Below, in pieces: positions 21,984-32,994 of a stretch of DNA of 64,000 bases. Positions within the stretch are counted from its first letter, which is position 1; each line of letters opens with the position of its first letter. Both the position numbers and the translations under genes were made by a program. The notes beneath the pieces were generated by a model. The model ran no database searches. It was not told where the DNA came from and saw only the letters and a program-made list of their open reading frames with translations. Source of the DNA: Closterium sp. NIES-65 (Eukaryota > Streptophyta > Zygnematophyceae > Desmidiales > Closteriaceae); the NCBI GenBank assembly GCA_948144175.1, contig CANXME010000520.1:1240001-1304000 (forward strand), read 5' to 3'.

Positions 21984-23852
21984 GTCACGCGTCTCCTTGC
22001 TACTGTCGTCACTGACCCCTCTTTTGAGTCCACTGTTGCGTCTGCTCTTGTTGCTGAGCTCGTCGACTTTGCTGCTCGCTGTCGTCTGGACTACGCTGCT
22101 AGTCTTGTTACTGAGTCTGCGTCTGTCTGTCCTCCGTCCGTCGGGGGTGAGTGTGCTCTTGGCACGGACGTCCTTGAGGACAGGCAGGAGGAGTTTCAGT
22201 GTCTGGCTACTGCTTCACCTCATCTCGCGTCTGTACTGCTTGCCCCTGAGGGAGACCCGGATGCACTAGACATCCCGACTCCGCGCTCTTACGCGGAGGC
22301 CGTAGAGGGTCCCTACTCCTCTCAGTGGCAGGCAGCTATGGATGCAGAGATGGCTTCCTGGAAGTCCACAGGCACCTACGTTGACGCGGTTCCCCCTCCT
22401 GGGGCGAACATCGTCAGTGGCATGTGGATCTTCAGGGTGAAGCGGCCGCCGGGCTCTCCACCTGTCTTCAAGGCGCGGTACGTGGCTCGTGGCTTCAGTC
22501 AGTGGCAGGGAGTTGACTTCTTCCAGACCTTCTCTCCCACCCCGAAGATGACCACTCTTTGGGTGCTGCTGCACATAGCCGCTCAGCGCGACTACGAGCT
22601 CCACTCTCTTGACTTCAGCACTGCTTTCTTGCAGGGTAGCCTGCACGAGGAGATCTAGCTGCGCCGTCCACCTGGCTTCACTGGGACTTTCCCTCCTAGC
22701 ACCCAGTGGAGCCTCCGACGGCCAGTCTACGGTCTCCGCCAGGCACCGCGTGAGTGGCACGACACACTGAGAACTACGCTTGCGGCTCTTGGGTTTGCTC
22801 CCTCTACTGCTGACCCGTCGTTGTTTCTGTGCACCGACACTTCTCTGCCGCCGTTCTACATCCTCGTGTACGTCGACGACTTGGTCTTTGCCACAGCGGA
22901 CACTGCTGGACTCGCCTACGTGAAGTCCGAGCTGCAGAAGAGACACACGTGCACAGACCTTGGTGAACTGCGCAGCTACCTTGGCTTGCAGATCACTCGG
23001 GACAGAGCACGCCGCACCATTACCTTGACTCAGTCACACATGGTGCAGCAGGTCCTTCAGCGCTTCGGCTTCACGTACTCCTCGCCTCAGGCCACTCCTC
23101 CGTCTACTCGCCACTCGCTCTCAGCTCTGCCTTCGGATGAGTCCGTAGAGTCGAGTGGCCCGTACCCAGAGCTTGTTGGCTGCCTCATGTACCTGATGAC
23201 CTGCACACGACCTGACCTTGCATACCCTCTTAGCATCTTGGCACGCTATGTTGCTCCTGGGAGACACCGACCAGAGCACATGGCTGCAGCGAAGAGGGTG
23301 TTGCGCTACTTGTGCAGTACGTCGGGCATGGGGCTAGTGCTTGGAGGGCGGAGTCCAGTGGTCCTCACTGGGCACGCGGACGCTTCTTGGGCTGACGACC
23401 AGGCTACTCAGCGGTCGTCGAAGGGTTACACCTTCAGTCTTGGTTCTGGCTCTGATTCGTGGCGGGCTACTCGCTCGTCTTCTGTTCTCGGCTCCAGTTG
23501 TGAGGCTGAGATCTACGCCGGGGCCATGGCTGCTCAGGAGCTTCGCTGGCTCACCTACCTGCTGACTGACCTTGGAGAGCCGCCTCGTTCTCCTCCAGTG
23601 CTGTACGTAGACAACAAGGCCATGCTGGCCTTGTGTCGAGAGGAGCGCCTGGAGCACAGAACGAAGCACATTGCTCTCCGCTACTTTCTTGCTCGTGAGC
23701 TGCAGCAGCGTGGTCAGTTGCGACTTGCGTACGTGGCCTCTGAGGCCAACACTGCTGATGTTTTCACCAAGGCACTTCCGCCTTGTGATCATCAGCGCTT
23801 CTGCACTCAGCAGGGACTTGTCCCAGTCTTGCCTCACTTCCTCACCTCTTGA
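21984..23852 (+). pseudogene. F1 pol 3' part: RT and RNase H
   Basis: Resumes F pol after G1. Carries the RT N-terminal region (WKSTGTYVDAVPPPGANIV, MWIFRVKRPPGS, FKARYVARGFSQ), FSTAFLQGSLHEE, then a TGG-to-TAG stop at 22656-22658, then LRTTLAALGFAPS, FYILVYVDDLVFATAD and RNase H to the stop after LPHFLTS. Apart from that stop the frame is open. Confidence 0.88.
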
Positions 23853-24064
23853 CCTTACTTGTACTCTTGCATATATATATACCTACTCTTGCTTGTTTAG
23901 ACTTATATATATATGTCTCCTCCTGCATGTGAACTGGCCTTGTGGCCTTGACCTTGTGCTCAGACTGTGTGGTGACGTTGTGATCCACCCTGAGCTTGCT
24001 TTACTTTGCTTTGCTTGACTGGTCTTGTGACCCCTTGTTCTCCCCCACTTTGCCTATGGGGGTG

Positions 24065-24195
24065 TGTCGGAACATTATAGCTTATGCTTTTGTGTAGGCT
24101 ATAGTTGGGTATCCCATAGGGGGTACAACCCAATTAGGGTTAGTACTTGTACCCACTTCATTCATAGTTCATTCATTCGCGTTCACTTCTTCACA
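24065..24195 (+). repeat. F1 3' LTR
   Basis: 131 bp starting TGTCGGAACATTATAGC, ending TTCTTCACA, followed by GGTTT. The segment 23853-24064 before it is the AT-rich 3' untranslated part and polypurine tract ATGGGGGTG. Confidence 0.9.
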
Positions 24196-25117
24196 GGTTT
24201 AGGGTTGTTGCGAAACTTCCACGTTCTTACTCCTAGCATTTCTACCGCGGAGTAATAGATGATCATGGAGAGAATAATATAACTCGCGGACGGTTGAGTC
24301 TCTCAAGTCAACTTGACGCTCATGGATTACACACCTTGGGTGACCACGGATTGATCTAGTCGTGAGCTAGGTCTGGGTGTGAGCCCCAGCCGCATTGTAT
24401 TCACTGCAGAGGCCAGCCAGAGACAGCACCGCTGCGAATAGGGTGGCGGTGGAATGGTTGAGTTTTGGAGGTTGAGGACGCGGCACATGTTTTCATTTCG
24501 CCAGGATCGGGTGGTTCGGGGCCTCACATCGATCGTGGCACATCGATCGGCACACCGATGTGCCCACACTGCAAATTTGCAGTGGGGTAGACACATCGAG
24601 CTATAGGTGCCAGGATCGAAATTGCATGGTCGGGCAGGTTGGAGCAGCGTCGGAATACACCAACACACTGCAACGCGCAGCCAATCAGGGCAGAGCGTAG
24701 CTAGTCGCCCAGCAATTTCATTCGCAACGACTCGAGAAATTTTGGCCTGCGACCGTGGACGACGCCGATCGATTGCGGCTGTCACCTGTGGCGCGATGTG
24801 CTCTCCCGCCAACCCAAACGCAAGGTTGATGTGTGCACCACAGCACATCGATCGTGCGAGCTGCAGGTGCCACCATTTTGGGTACCAGTTTGCTGTACAT
24901 TTTCGACGTCATGCGATATACGGATACCAGACATTGACGACGTCGCCAATTCACTGTACAAGCGGCACATCGATCTCCTCCCGCGATCGATTCTGGCAAA
25001 TGCCAAACAGGTGCCGCGTCCTGAGGTTGCCAAGCGCGAAAGCAGGGAGTTTTTTGGCGGGAGGATGGTGAGAGAAAATCCTCCATTGGAGATGACTTGA
25101 ACCAATTACGAGAGTGA
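24196..25117. other. Flanking DNA right of F1, duplicated at 63013-64000
   Basis: Mid-GC DNA with several ATCGATCG-type short palindromes near 24530-24560 and 24765-24990. A 173-codon minus-strand frame (24848-24327) is open in both copies but resembles nothing known and the copies are too alike for its retention to mean much. No clear gene. Confidence 0.5.
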
Positions 25118-25345
25118 GATCTGAACCCACGCCCTTTCGTACTGGAACTTTTGTCGGGGTGGGATTTGAACCCACGCTTTGCAAATGTGACAACCTGCGA
25201 CATTTTTCAAATCACGTCGCTGGGTGTGGGTTCAACCCCCGTACGTTCCAACCTGCGACATTTGTGAATGTCGTCGCTGAAGTACACGTTCCAACCTGGC
25301 GACTCTTGTCGAATGACGTCGCTGGGTGTGGGTTCAACCCCCGGC
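25118..25345. repeat. tRNA T-arm-like repeat cluster 1
   Basis: Short blocks with GTGGGTTCAA(A/C) CCC cores. Two point minus (GAACCCACGCCC near 25130, GATTTGAACCCACGC near 25160), two point plus (GTGTGGGTTCAACCCCCG near 25225 and 25329). Each plus block is preceded by ACGTCGCTGGG and by an AACCTGCGACATTT-type part. The core equals a tRNA B box, but no A box, acceptor stem or anticodon arm is visible, so these are tRNA-derived or look-alike repeats and not tRNA genes. Confidence 0.55.
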
Positions 25346-25909
25346 CAATATCATAGGTACTCAAAGTATTCCCGAGCGGACTCTCAGGTGTAATCACCAA
25401 CAGAAACACAGTTTCGTGATATAGTAGTAGGTGTTTCTTGTTATTTTCTGAATACAGTCACGACAGAAAATGCAACACCTGAAAAAATACTTGTAGCGAA
25501 CCTAGATGAATTTCGAGACAGATCAACCTCAACTACGGGAAGCCGCCCACTTCAGGAAAAATATATTGCACCCTCTTGACCCAAACAATATAACCCAATC
25601 GAGAAGGGATGCGACTCGGGAGGCATCAACCCTAAAAACAATGCCCTTTACCGTGTTTAGGGTTGATCCCTCCCGCAAATGCGTCCAGATTCTATAGGGG
25701 TTTAATTTTTCTGCCCTGTCGTAAATTTACGTACTTTAGTTTAACAAATCCAAGTCGGGAGGGTAAACTAGATAGTTCTTTTTTTGTCACCTCCCAAACA
25801 TTTCGACCAGCGTAAACAGTGTGACTAAAAAGCGACGACCAATCAACGTCGAGAAAGTCCAGGTTGATTACACCTGAGAACCCGCTCGGGACTAATCTGA
25901 GTATGTATG
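25346..25909. other. AT-rich spacer
   Basis: About 560 bp, clearly more AT-rich than the retroelements. GTGTTTAGGGTTGATCCCTCCCG near 25650 echoes AGGCATCAACCCTAAA nearby as an imperfect inverted repeat. No gene was recognised. Confidence 0.45.
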
Positions 25910-26100
25910 AAGTTGGCCGGTTCAACCCCCGTACCTTCCAACCCTGCGACGTTTGTCAATGACGTGGCTGGGCGTGGGTTCAAATCGCAGCTTTGTCACA
26001 TCATCAACCCTCGCAGCCTTGTCATTTCACAAACATCATCAACCCTGTTCCTTCCAAGCTCCATTCCAACCCGTCAAATGACGTCGCTGGGCTTTGGTTG
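25910..26100 (+). repeat. tRNA T-arm-like repeat cluster 2
   Basis: Three more plus-strand blocks: GGTTCAACCCCCGTACCTTCC (from about 25918), TGGGCGTGGGTTCAAATCGC (about 25968) and a decayed GCTGGGCTTTGGTTGACTCC (about 26086), each with GACGT(C/G)GCTGGG before it or next to it. Same family as cluster 1. Confidence 0.5.
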
Positions 26101-26870
26101 ACTCCAACGAACAAGAACCCTCCGACTCGGCATTTTCTCTCGCCACCCCGCGCCAACTAACTTCCTAGCTTTGCAACCACAAATCGCCTTTCGCCAAGCT
26201 ATCTAAATAGCGTCACCGTCCGTTCCGCCGCGTCCCTCTTCGGGGGGCTCTGGCTCAGTCGGGATACTACAGACTGTATACAGTATGTACGATGCATGCC
26301 GATGTCTCTTTTCGTGTTGTGATTCACGCAGCTGCAGATGCACAGCCTACTCGGTTCTAGGTCCTATCCAAGGTCACACAGAAGGTCTCTGTAACCCCAT
26401 CCCCCATGACGCTCAGCGTTTGACTTTAAAGACTCATCCTCGAGTTGCGAAAAAAAAAAAAAAAAAAAACTCATTCCGTGGCGGAAACGCCGAAACTTTA
26501 GGTCTATCGATTTTTCCCGCCCGAAAATGACATCCCTGCTTAAATAATAATCGCCAAACTTTAGGTCTGGAGGCTCCACTGAAAATCGCAGACGGCTGAC
26601 ATTGTTTTTTCCCCTACAGTTTCGTCGATTTTAAGACTTGCGGTTCAAACCAGGTCGATTCTGTCGAAGCTAGGGTTTTGTTTGATACAACTACCTTGAA
26701 GCCTGGTTGACGGTGCGACCGACAATATGATGTTGTCAAATCCGGGCAATCCGAATGGGGTATTTCATGGCTGTGATATCAAGCCAGGGAGTTCGTACTA
26801 ACCTACTAGGTTCCATTCTCTTTGCTTGGCATTACGGTAGTACAACTACTACTAGACACTCCGTACTACA
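26101..26870. other. Upstream region of the PLOD-like gene
   Basis: Contains a 19-A run (26451-26469) and two short related segments with CGAAACTTTAGGTCTATCGA and CCAAACTTTAGGTCTGGAGG (near 26490 and 26552). No open frame looks real. It should hold the promoter and 5' untranslated part of the next gene, but no element could be assigned with confidence. Confidence 0.4.
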
Positions 26871-28472
26871 ATGGCCGCAATGTCTGCCAGGCTCAGTCTA
26901 CCCTCCCGCTCGCGGTTTCTGTCTCTGTTCTGTTGTGTAGCGAAGGGAGCCTCAGTGGTAACTGTCGCCACCGTCGCCTCGTTAGCGCTGCTGATGCTCT
27001 GGCTGTATCATTTCTCCTCCCGTGTGAGCCCAGATGTGCTGGCGGTTCGCGATTACTTAGACTCCTGTGTCGGCGTGGGTGTTGCGTATCGTGGCATTCA
27101 CACAGGCACTTCTTTTTTCCGCGGTATTGCATGCTCCGATGTGGTGAACGCTGCTGCCGTTCGCGGCAAAGCAGGCTTTGAAAACGGAAACAGAACTCGT
27201 TACCAACGCATCATGCAGCAGCAGCAGCAGCAGCAGGGTGGTTATGACAGCGGCAGCAGCAGCAGCAGCAGCAGCAGCAGCTACATCAAGAGCTCCAAAA
27301 AAGGCAGTATGAGGGGGAGGAAAGTGGCAGCTTCCGATCCAGGATCATCCAGAATTGTCTCAGATCCAGGCTGGGGGCGTCACAGTGGCGCTACGAGCAG
27401 CAGCAATGAGAGAGTGGCAGACGCTGGGGGAAGGGATGGCTGCCGAGTCACATATGACGCCACAGTAGACCCTCGCGACTTAAAGCCAACGTCAGCTTTC
27501 ACCTACTCCAACTGCAGCATCGAATGGATCACTTTCTCCACCCGGTGTGGGAAAGGCGTTCAACGCTTAGCTAAGTTCTGTGAGATGAACGGGATTCAGC
27601 TCGCGGTGCTTGGTTTGAATGAGACCTGGCAGGGCCTAGGCGGTCGGGTGAGATACTATCGAGAGTACCTAAGGACACTGCCAAAAGACCGAATTGTGAT
27701 TGTAACAGATGCTGATGACGTCCTGCTGCTGCCAAACAGATAACTATGCGGACCAGATTCGCTAATCAGAGCGTTTCTGTCTCTTAACGCTCCTATCGTT
27801 TTCGGAGCTGAGATGTTCGCATATCCAACAGGTGATGTCATCCCCTTCTACCCTCAGAAGCTGAGATCTCCTTTTCCAAACCGACACGTCAACGCAGGGT
27901 CCTATGTTGGGTATGCATGGGCTCTCGGCGAAATGATGGATGCAACATACACGAGTGACTGTATGGAGGATCAGCGGCAATTTGTGGCGGCGTATTTGGC
28001 CCAGCCGTTCCTGTTCAACTCCCTCCCACGCATGCCGTACCCTGACCCAGTAACAGACAGCCACGGAGCAACCAAACCAGCCACCAAAGACTCTGATCCG
28101 TCTTTATCCTCATCTGCTACTCCTCTGCCCGGCACGCTACGGTATTTCTGCTCTCTTCCTGGTCCGGTGCAGGCCCTGATTCCTCAAAACGTCACCCCGG
28201 CAGGACTAGAGGGAGCCAGAAAGGCAGCGCCTCCACCGTTTATCAAGCTGGACCACTACAACGCTCTGATAGAGCTGCTGGGAGGGCGGAGGTCGGAACA
28301 ATATGAGGTGCAAGGGACTGGAGTGGAGATCAAGGTGTATTCCAAGGTGACGAAGGCGTACCCGTGTATTTTTCACCAGTCGGGGGATAAGACGACGAGT
28401 GGGGTGGTGTATGAGATAGTGGGGAATGGGACCTTGGATGGTATTGCCTTTGAAGGGATGGATTTAATGTAG
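26871..28472 (+). CDS. PLOD-type (procollagen galactosyl/glucosyltransferase-like) glycosyltransferase, disrupted at one spot
   Basis: A 533-codon frame starting MAAMSARLSLPS. Residues about 24-46 form a hydrophobic signal anchor, as expected of a type II Golgi or ER enzyme. Then come CVGVGVAYRGIH, a Gln run (about 112-118), a Ser run, and the catalytic part from RDGCRV: IEWITFSTRCGKG, LNETWQGLGGRVRYYREYL, VTDADDVLLLPN with the metal-binding DxD (D280-A-D282), APIVFGAEMFAYP, DQRQFVAAYL and FIKLDHYNALI. These match the glycosyltransferase domain found in lysyl hydroxylases and in separate algal and plant proteins; the hydroxylase domain is absent. An in-frame TAA sits at 27741-27743; around it the residues DNYADQI can be read in another frame, so two offsetting indels or a base-call error are likely. 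The acceptor is unknown. Confidence 0.75.
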
Positions 28473-29937
28473 TCATGGTAGTTTTTATTAGGTGACAATC
28501 CACTTTATGTTTTCCCATGTAACAATTCCTAGGATCTTCGAAGAATACAAGTGTACCGCATAGAGAATTTGAGCAATGACAAAACTTGTGTACCGTATAG
28601 AGAAAATGAGCAATGAACAGCAAATTAAATTTTCTCTGGTTCTGTTGGCTTGCAGGTTTGGTCGAATACTGTTTTGGCGAGCTGGTTCGTATGCAAAACT
28701 TATTTCAGCTTTTCTGGATTCAAATGTTTTGGGGATAAATCCAAACTATGTTACATGCCATCCTGGATATGGGATTATTGCCATTTCCCCTCCCCTCCTG
28801 CCTCATACACCCCACCTTCGGTTCCCCCATCTTCCCTAGTCTTATAGTGCCCCCATGCCCCCTGTGCTGCTGACCCTCCCTTACCTACTTTTACAGAGCA
28901 GGTCGGCAAGCATGTCTACTAACGTGGGTGACACTTTTCGTGAAGCTACATTAACGTTTCCTCTGCATCCCGTTGGCTTGTTACTGTGTCTGGCTGACTC
29001 AGATGCAGGCAGCTAATCATCTCATTCAATGTATTCACTAACTTACCCACTCACTCTTCTGTGCTTCTTTCCCTTTCGTCACCAATTTCTTCTCCTCTTG
29101 CTTTACCCGTCCCTCTCTCTGCCTGCCCCCATCTCCACTCCACCAACCTCCCTGTTTGTCCTTTTCCCCCTCTCTGCCCACTTCCCTCCTATCTCTCATC
29201 CCTCTCCTCCTCACCAGCACTCCTCTCATCGGCATGGGCGAGGGGTTGCAGAGCCAGCTTTCCCCTGTGTCATCGCCAATGCGCTTCTTTCTGTATTATC
29301 CTCTCACCCCACTCGTCTTCCTTTCCCCACACTTCGTTTTCATCTTCTACTTTCCCCTCTCTCCCTCCTCCCCTTTCCATCAGCCTCTCCAGCCATTCGC
29401 AGCGCAACATCTGTCATCGGCACGGACGAGTGGTTGGATGATACGATCACATGCCATGTGATCGGGCTGCGCCTCGTCAGCACCACTCCCACCCTCCCCG
29501 CCTCACACTCAAGCACCCACACTCAATCTCGCAGTCGAGCAGCAGCAGGGAAGACAAGAGCAAAGAATGCAGGAGGAGCAGCACCAGGAGCACATGCAGT
29601 AGAAACATACAAAGGCAGTGGTGCAACCGAGACAGGAAAATCTGCAGCAGCAGAAACACCAGAAGCAGGTCCAGCAGAATCGCGAATCACAAAAGGCACA
29701 CCTGAAGAAACACCTGGAAAATCACGTGAAGAAAATCCTGAGAAAATATCAGATCGGCCAGCTTCCCCTCTCTCATCCTCCTCCCCCTCCACTCCCTCCT
29801 CTCCCCCCCACCTCCCTCTGCCCTCACGCTCCTCTGGCCAATCATAGTGCACCCCCATCTCAAGGCCTCCAATGTGCACGTTCTCGTGCTCCCATTGGTG
29901 GTGCCCTGCCACGTGGAAGTGTATGAGAGGCTGTGCT
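28473..29937. other. Region between the PLOD-like gene and element H
   Basis: 28473-29030 is AT-rich with no gene seen. 29040-29440 is a strongly pyrimidine-rich plus strand (CTCTCCC, CCTTTCC runs). At 29530-29760 a frame rich in Gln, Glu, Lys and Arg (RQENLQQQKHQKQVQQN) could be part of an exon. The last five bases, GTGCT, are the H target duplication. A 272-codon frame over this region has no recognisable domain and was not accepted. Confidence 0.4.
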
Positions 29938-31102
29938 TGTCAACCGGAGTTCTGTGTTGGCCCCGTCCTTGCTTGGGCGGGCCGATGTCGTGGTCGGGTG
30001 TGAGGGGAGCAGCCGACCGGCAACAGTGGGCGAGCTGGTTGACGAGGAGGTCGACCTGCATTTGGGCAACTGCACGGGCGCCGACTTCAGGGTGGCGCCG
30101 ACTTCAGGGAGGTCGACCTGGGAGGTCGACCTGCGGAGGACATCAACTTGGTGACGTCAACTTGGGGCAGCCGACTTCGGTAGTCGGCTGACAGGACCTG
30201 CTGGTCGACTTGCTGGTGGTCGACCTGACCTGTTGGTCGACGAAGGAGGGGCCGACGTCGACCTCGACTCAGGTCAGGACGCCGAGCGGTTGAGCGTCGA
30301 GAAGCTGGGCGTCAACTGCGTGACGCCGACTTCGGTTAGCCGGCTTGGGAGGTCGGCGGACAACTGCACTGGTCGACGAGGAGCTGGTCGACCAGGAGTG
30401 CTGGTCGACGCGGAGCTGGTCGACCAGGAGTGACGTCGACCTGGAGGAGGTCGACCAAGGGTGTGGTCGACCTGGTGAGGTCGACTGGAGGTGGCCGTCG
30501 ACTTGGGAGGTCGACGGGCAAGTATGGGAGCTGCTGGTCGACGTAGTTGCCCGGTCGACCAGGTTACCTGGGTGACGAGGTTCTGCGGAGGAATGCGACG
30601 GTCGCCCAGGCGAAGTTGGCGAGCCCGACCTCGATGGTTGTATCCCGAGGTCGACATGGCGGATCAGGTGGAGTCATCAGCACAGTGACGTGCGTTGTGC
30701 AGGTGACGAGGCACAGCCCGCCAATCATCTGCGCGCACCTGCGAAGCGGGTGCGCTGCTGTTCTGCGTGAGCAACGCTGGCACGCCGTCAAGCTGTGACG
30801 TTGGCACGACGTCGACTTTGCACTGCTGGAGTGCGGTCGACCAAGTCGTGCTGGAACGCGGTCGACCATGCTGCGCTGGCAGTCGACCGACCTGAATGTT
30901 TGCTCTGATGTAGTCTTGCCATGCCAACTTCATTGTACCATTGTTGTCAACTTTCTCTAGTGAAACTCTTGCCAAATTACCTTGTGAACTAGCAAGCAGT
31001 GTGTGCACTAGGAAAACGACTAAGGACCAACGAACGCAGAGATCACACGAGCACTCGTGCCTAGCCCGTAGTCTAGCTCCCGTTGTAGTAGTTATCTCCG
31101 CA
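29938..31102 (+). repeat. H 5' LTR (long form)
   Basis: 1165 bp. The first about 240 bp and last about 240 bp match the 3' LTR; 691 bp between (about 30175-30865) have no counterpart there. That middle part is packed with GTCGAC, often as GGTCGACC(A/T)GG. TGGTGCGGTGAGCG follows at 31103 and should hold the primer site, but the tRNA could not be named. Confidence 0.8.
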
Positions 31103-31209
31103 TGGTGCGGTGAGCGTGGACGGCACACGACTTACCTTTTCAGTCATGTTGACGTAGACACCACTTACCTAATTCGTAGTTGTAGGCCGGCAGCTGTGCG
31201 GTAGTCACT

Positions 31210-32994
31210 ATGGTAGGAGCCGTAGGTGACGCAGGGGTGGTGGACACCCTGGAGGCACGGCTGGAGAACGCGAGGAGAAAGCACGAGGCCAACGAGTATG
31301 GCGACTTGCCTTGGGCGGTCGTCGAGGCTGGACTCCGCAGCATGTGGGCGACGGAGCACCCTTCTCGACCTGCCTCTCCTCGTCCGGTGAACAACGAAGG
31401 CGGCGTCGACGTGGGCGTCAACGCCGGTGGTGGTCAAGTCGGCAGCAGTGCGGGAGGCACGTCGAGGCAGCGTGGTGTGATTCACGCCGATGAAGTCGGC
31501 AGCGTTCAGGCGCGAGGGGTGCAGTCGACGGCGGCTGCAGGCTCCTCACTGGGCGACGTCGGAGGACGGCGAAGCAGATTGTCGCCGATGTCGGCGACCC
31601 AGGTGACGGCGGGCGGGATAGCACCAAGCTACGGCTACTTCAAGTTTGCGTCGGACAGGATCTTGGTCACCCCGCCGCTCGTTGGTCGACAAGACATCCT
31701 CACCTGGAAGGAAGCCATCGAGCCCCAGCTGGAGATGGCCGGGCTTATCAACTTTGCCCGAGGAGCCGTAGTGACGCCGGACGACCCCGACCTGCGTGCG
31801 GAGTTTCGCGCCGTTCAGCTGTTGACCTTCATGGTCATCTCGCGGTGCTGCTCGCCGGGCGTGCAGATCGCGTTGAAGTGGTTTTGGGAGTACCTCGACG
31901 CTGGCCACCAGGCGTGGCACTTCATTGAGTCGACCTACCAAGTCACCGACGACCTGTTCATCTCCCAGCAGGAGGGACAGCTAACGCACCTGCGTATGGG
32001 CGACGAGGAGACGGCGACCGACTACTGCAACCGGGCCAGGCGGATTCTCGCCACCATCAGGATGGCCGACGCGCAGTGCTCGACTGCGTCGTACGTCACC
32101 AACGTCATGCAGGGACTGTCGAGCAACTACAACCTCCTGAAGCGGCTGTCAATGGCGCCGAGCACGAGGACGATGCTCAACGAGGACAACTTGACCTCGT
32201 ACATCCTACAGGACGAGGCGATGCAGGAGGCTGAGCGGTCACAGGAGCTCTTGGCGCAGGCCAACTTCATCGCCCCGATGAAGCAAGGAGGCCGACCGGG
32301 TCAGCGTGGACAATCTGGTGGCGGTGGTAGCAGTGGCTGGAAGTCGGCCAAGGAGGTCGACAAGAGGAAGTCGACCAAGGACAGCGGTCGAGGAGGAGGA
32401 GGTCGAAGTCGGGAGTGCTGGATCTGCCACAGCCCTGACCACCTCTCCTTCGAGTGTCCCGACCGCAATGACTCTGACGACGACGACAAGGGCGGCCGCG
32501 GGAGGTCGAGCAGTCGTCGTCCTTGTCGAGGAGGAAACCAGCCGCGCAAGGAGAAGCAGTCGACCAAGACGTCGACTTCGGCGAAGGACGCCGACTCCTC
32601 TGCTGGCGGCAAGACGCGGGACGACAAGATGGCGTCGTGCTCGCTGGTCGGCGTCGTGGAGCCGACCGTCTCGCTGGCGCCGGAGGCCGGAGAGGACTTC
32701 CAGGCGGTGGCGGCAGCTGTGCAGGCGAACCCGGCGGTGGTCCTGCTCGACAGCGGCTGCTCCCATCACCTGATGGGGACGAAGGAGGTCTTCGTCGACC
32801 TGCAGCCGAGCGGCTCCAACAAGCATGTGCGCGGCTTCAATGGGGCGCTGCAGGACGTCCAGGGCCGTGGCACCGTCGCCCTGCAAGGCGAGGTCGGGAA
32901 GCGGGTGCTAATCCCCGACGTGCTGTATGTCCCGGGTGTGTGGGCGAAGCTGCTGTCGGCTGGCCAGCTGAAGGAGCACGGCGTGAAGCTGTAG
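31210..32994 (+). CDS. H gag and protease
   Basis: 594 codons from MVGAVGDAGVV. A gag domain (ILTWKEAIEPQLEMAG, WHFIESTYQV, LTHLRMGDEETATDYCNRA, YVTNVMQGLSSNYNLLKR) of the UBN2 kind typical of copia is followed by a basic, Ser-rich stretch and a classic zinc knuckle CWICHSPDHLSFECP (C-x2-C-x4-H-x4-C, near residue 403). The protease signature LLDSGCSHHLMG begins near residue 512. A TAG at 32992-32994 stops the frame shortly after; the same frame then carries integrase, so the stop is probably a mutation rather than a natural end. Confidence 0.85.
   Translation: MVGAVGDAGVVDTLEARLENARRKHEANEYGDLPWAVVEAGLRSMWATEHPSRPASPRPVNNEGGVDVGVNAGGGQVGSSAGGTSRQRGVIHADEVGSVQARGVQSTAAAGSSLGDVGGRRSRLSPMSATQVTAGGIAPSYGYFKFASDRILVTPPLVGRQDILTWKEAIEPQLEMAGLINFARGAVVTPDDPDLRAEFRAVQLLTFMVISRCCSPGVQIALKWFWEYLDAGHQAWHFIESTYQVTDDLFISQQEGQLTHLRMGDEETATDYCNRARRILATIRMADAQCSTASYVTNVMQGLSSNYNLLKRLSMAPSTRTMLNEDNLTSYILQDEAMQEAERSQELLAQANFIAPMKQGGRPGQRGQSGGGGSSGWKSAKEVDKRKSTKDSGRGGGGRSRECWICHSPDHLSFECPDRNDSDDDDKGGRGRSSSRRPCRGGNQPRKEKQSTKTSTSAKDADSSAGGKTRDDKMASCSLVGVVEPTVSLAPEAGEDFQAVAAAVQANPAVVLLDSGCSHHLMGTKEVFVDLQPSGSNKHVRGFNGALQDVQGRGTVALQGEVGKRVLIPDVLYVPGVWAKLLSAGQLKEHGVKL

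Larger units (their letters stand above)
8497..24195 (+). mobile_element. Ty1/copia element F1 (host of nested G1)
   Basis: 131-bp LTRs at 8497-8627 and 24065-24195, both TGTC(A/G)GAACATT to TTCTTCACA, flanked by the 5-bp target duplication GGTTT (8492-8496 and 24196-24200). Internal order is primer site, leader repeat, gag, protease, integrase, linker, then an interruption by G1, then RT and RNase H. The two LTRs differ at about four positions by eye, so insertion is not very recent. Without G1 the element is about 8.3 kb. Confidence 0.92.
6706..25183. repeat. Segmental duplication, copy 1
   Basis: Matches 46427-64000 in order and orientation: B tail, PLOD-like fragment, spacer, F with nested G, and about 1 kb of flanking DNA. 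Offset is 39721 from 6711 to 8497 and 38817 after F. The 904-bp change equals a 45-bp leader insertion in copy 2, about 875 bp of extra tandem duplication in F1, and 74 bp more in G1. The right edge was not reached because the window ends. Confidence 0.9.

Noticed and set aside
24327-24848. 173-codon minus-strand frame open in both duplication copies
   Set aside because: Copies are too similar for open-frame retention to be evidence, and no family was recognised.
25140-25180. Possible tRNA gene on the minus strand
   Set aside because: Only a T-arm-like part is present; no A box, acceptor pairing or anticodon stem could be found.
26451-26469. Poly-A tail of a processed gene
   Set aside because: A lone A run with no coding sequence or target duplication beside it.
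29029-29847. 272-codon plus-strand frame upstream of H
   Set aside because: Crosses a pyrimidine-rich tract, has no recognised domain, and the more protein-like reading of its second half is in another phase.
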